64,000 nucleotides of DNA, from contig JAULSN010000013.1 in the NCBI GenBank assembly GCA_033439765.1, positions 372,001 through 436,000 of the forward strand, given 5' to 3'. Below the pieces are notes generated by a model. It was not told the DNA's origin. It saw only the letters and a list, made by a program, of their open reading frames with translations, and ran no database searches. The position numbers and the translations under genes are program-made. Shown here piece after piece: positions 62,510 to 64,000 of the stretch. The DNA comes from Lasiosphaeria ovina. Lineage: Eukaryota > Ascomycota > Sordariomycetes > Sordariales > Lasiosphaeriaceae. Within the stretch, counting starts at the first letter, position 1; each line of letters starts with the position of its first letter.

Positions 62510-64000
62510 GGCATTATGCCCGATATAGGCGCAGCCGGCATATTAACAGCCGGTGAGAACCAAGTTAAGGCACTACAGAAGAAGATCCCGGGCACCAAGA
62601 TCGATATATCAACGGCCGGAAAGCACCGCGTACGCTTCGGTGATAACCCAGAGAGTGTATCCCTCGGAACGGTAACCGTAGAGACCCCGTTCGGCTTGAT
62701 TGACTTCCAAGTCGTCCCGGCAAATACCCCGTTTCTACTATATCTCTCTGATATGGATAAACACGGCGTGTACCTCAATAATATCCTCAATCTCCTAGTT
62801 CATCAAGGAAAAGGCTACCCGATCGTACGGAAATGGGGCCATCCCTGGCTCCTACTGAACGATCCCGAGAGCACTATCGCATGGTCTCACCTTACGGAAA
62901 CAGAGCTACGCCAACTACACCGACGATTCGGTCACCCGGTAGTAGAACGCCTATATAAGGTACTTGCACGGGCAGGCTACGACGATCTGGAGCATGATAC
63001 TATCGAGAAGATTAATAAGTTTTGCCATTAATGCCAGTTATATGGCAGCAATCCTGGTAGATTCAGATTTACCCTCTATAACGATATCGACTTCAACTAC
63101 CGTATGCTGGTAGATGTTATGTATCTCGATGGAAAACCAGTTATCCATGCTATCGATAAGGCGACCTCTTTCCAGGCCGCACGATTCCTCTAGAATATAA
63201 CGGCAAAGGCAACCTGGAATATAATCTGAGCGATGTGGATCGATACCTACGTTGGACCACCTGATATTATCGTTACTGATGCAGGAACCAACTTTACGGC
63301 AGAAGAATTCGTCAATAACGCCCGCAACCTATCGATCGAGATCATAGAAGTCCCAGTGGAAGCCCACAACTCGATCGGTAAGCTAGAACGGTATCACGGA
63401 CCGCTCCGCCGAGCCTATGAAGTCATCACAGCAGACCTACACGGCCTTAACGTGACGGCAGACCAAGCCCTCCAAATGGCCGTCAAGGTAGTCAACGATA
63501 CCGTAGGACCCGACGGTTTAGTGCCTACTCTCCTTGTTTTCGGATCGTACCCCAGGATGACCATATCGTCACCACAGTCTCCCTCTATTGAGGCCCGAGT
63601 AAAGGCGGTACGAAAGGCGATGATAGAGATACGTACCCTCAAGGCAAAGAGACAAGTGTCTGATGCCCTCGGTACCCGTAACGGCCCAAATAACCTAGAT
63701 ACCCTCAACCTTCCTCTCCAGAGCGAGGTAAAGGTATGGCGAGAAGGCGAGAAGTGGACCGGCCCGCATGTGCTGCTCGCACGTAACGGAAAGACCTATA
63801 CGGTTGAAGTCAACGGCAAGCCTACGAACTTTCGTATCGTAGTAGTCAAGCTATACTACCGTAACGATTCAACGGCTACCCCGGCCCTCGGAGAGAGTGG
63901 AAAGCTCCCTTATAACGAGGCCGACGATGATAACGAGTGGACCCCTCCACCGGAAGAACCCCGGGTATTGAGACGGCGCGGACGCCCGCCCGGATCAAAG
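62510..64000 (+). pseudogene. Copia-type protease-like and integrase region
   Basis: Directly after the first TAA comes GIMPDIGAAGILTAGE, an aspartic-protease-like site in which the expected DTG reads DIG. Then ELRQLHRRFGHP and KINKFCH..CQ form the integrase HHCC zinc site, interrupted by TAA. The DDE core follows: LVDVMYLDGKP (first Asp), PDIIVTDAGTNF (second Asp) and HNSIGKLERYHGPL (Glu), with TAG and TGA between the first two. A basic, acidic-tailed region (EVKVWREGEKWTGPHVLL, RRRGRPPGSK) runs to the window edge; the RRGRPPGSK stretch resembles an AT-hook. Confidence 0.8.

Larger units (their letters stand above)
60533..64000 (+). mobile_element. Copia-type LTR retroelement, 5' part, inactivated; runs off the window
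   Basis: One reading frame runs from 60533 to the window end and is broken only by TAA 62507-62509, TAA 63029-63031, TAG 63191-63193 and TGA 63227-63229. Each stop is one C-to-T step from CAA, CAA, CAG and CGA. Gag, protease-like, integrase and post-integrase regions appear in the order typical of copia elements. The reverse transcriptase and RNase H would follow beyond 64000. Confidence 0.85.

Noticed and set aside
1..64000. tRNA, rRNA or riboswitch genes
   Set aside because: No T-loop-like GGTTCRANNCC with matching arms and no rRNA-like block was noticed by eye; a covariance-model scan would be decisive.

Overview
The window looks like a gene-poor, repeat-bearing stretch of a filamentous ascomycete chromosome (Pezizomycotina, most likely a Sordariomycete). 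The evidence is many short introns (about 38-104 nt) with GTRAGT-like donors, CTAAC-like branch sites and YAG acceptors; fungus-restricted families (HET domain, HeLo domain, RfeG-like N-terminus, fungal F-box proteins, an RNA-silencing RNA-dependent RNA polymerase, small secreted cysteine-rich proteins); and C-to-T stop codons in repeats that look like repeat-induced point mutation (RIP). No tRNA, rRNA or CRISPR signal was recognised. All splice models were derived by eye.

Layout. 0.3-2.1 kb (-): a damaged gene whose splice phases join a HeLo cell-death domain to a Rho-type GTPase-like domain. 3.1-4.5 kb (-): APH-type kinase. 5.7-10.6 kb: a tandem duplication of an F-box gene with its promoter and 3' flank; the second copy has a nonsense codon, and a third promoter-like copy sits before a short copia-Gag-like ORF. 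11.3-14.2 kb: GNAT acetyltransferase and a HET-domain gene. 15.5-17.9 kb: a frameshifted F-box pseudogene, a tiny Cys-rich gene and a broken class 3 lipase. 18.0-21.5 kb (-): a six-exon gene of about 1068 codons with an RfeG-like N-terminus. 22.5-24.8 kb: a RIP-like LITAF pseudogene and a large-loop membrane protein. 25.8-27.1 kb: two tandem 94-aa secreted cysteine-rich proteins. 28.1-29.3 kb: an unrecognised three-exon gene. 30.0-31.8 kb: relics of a chromodomain and of a serine carboxypeptidase. 32.9-37.9 kb: a secreted VWA protein, a CHAT-domain relic and a secreted DUF6345-like protein. 39.1-42.8 kb: an apparently intact RNA-dependent RNA polymerase.

From 43 kb on the window is mostly decayed or repetitive: an FAD-oxidoreductase fragment, tandem repeats, an HNH-endonuclease gene carrying the same short repeat motif at both ends, minisatellites, a broken unknown gene, three more small secreted protein genes (51.9, 53.1, 59.5 kb), a gag relic, a complete but decayed hAT transposon with an exact 8-bp target-site duplication (55597-57889), a pogo/Fot1-like transposase relic, and a copia-type retroelement (60.5 kb to the window end) inactivated by four stops all explainable as C-to-T changes.

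Read together, the window combines genome-defence traits (RdRP, RIP-like decay), allorecognition or cell-death families (HeLo, HET, CHAT relic) and secreted effector-like genes, which is typical of a fast-evolving accessory compartment. That functional reading is inference.
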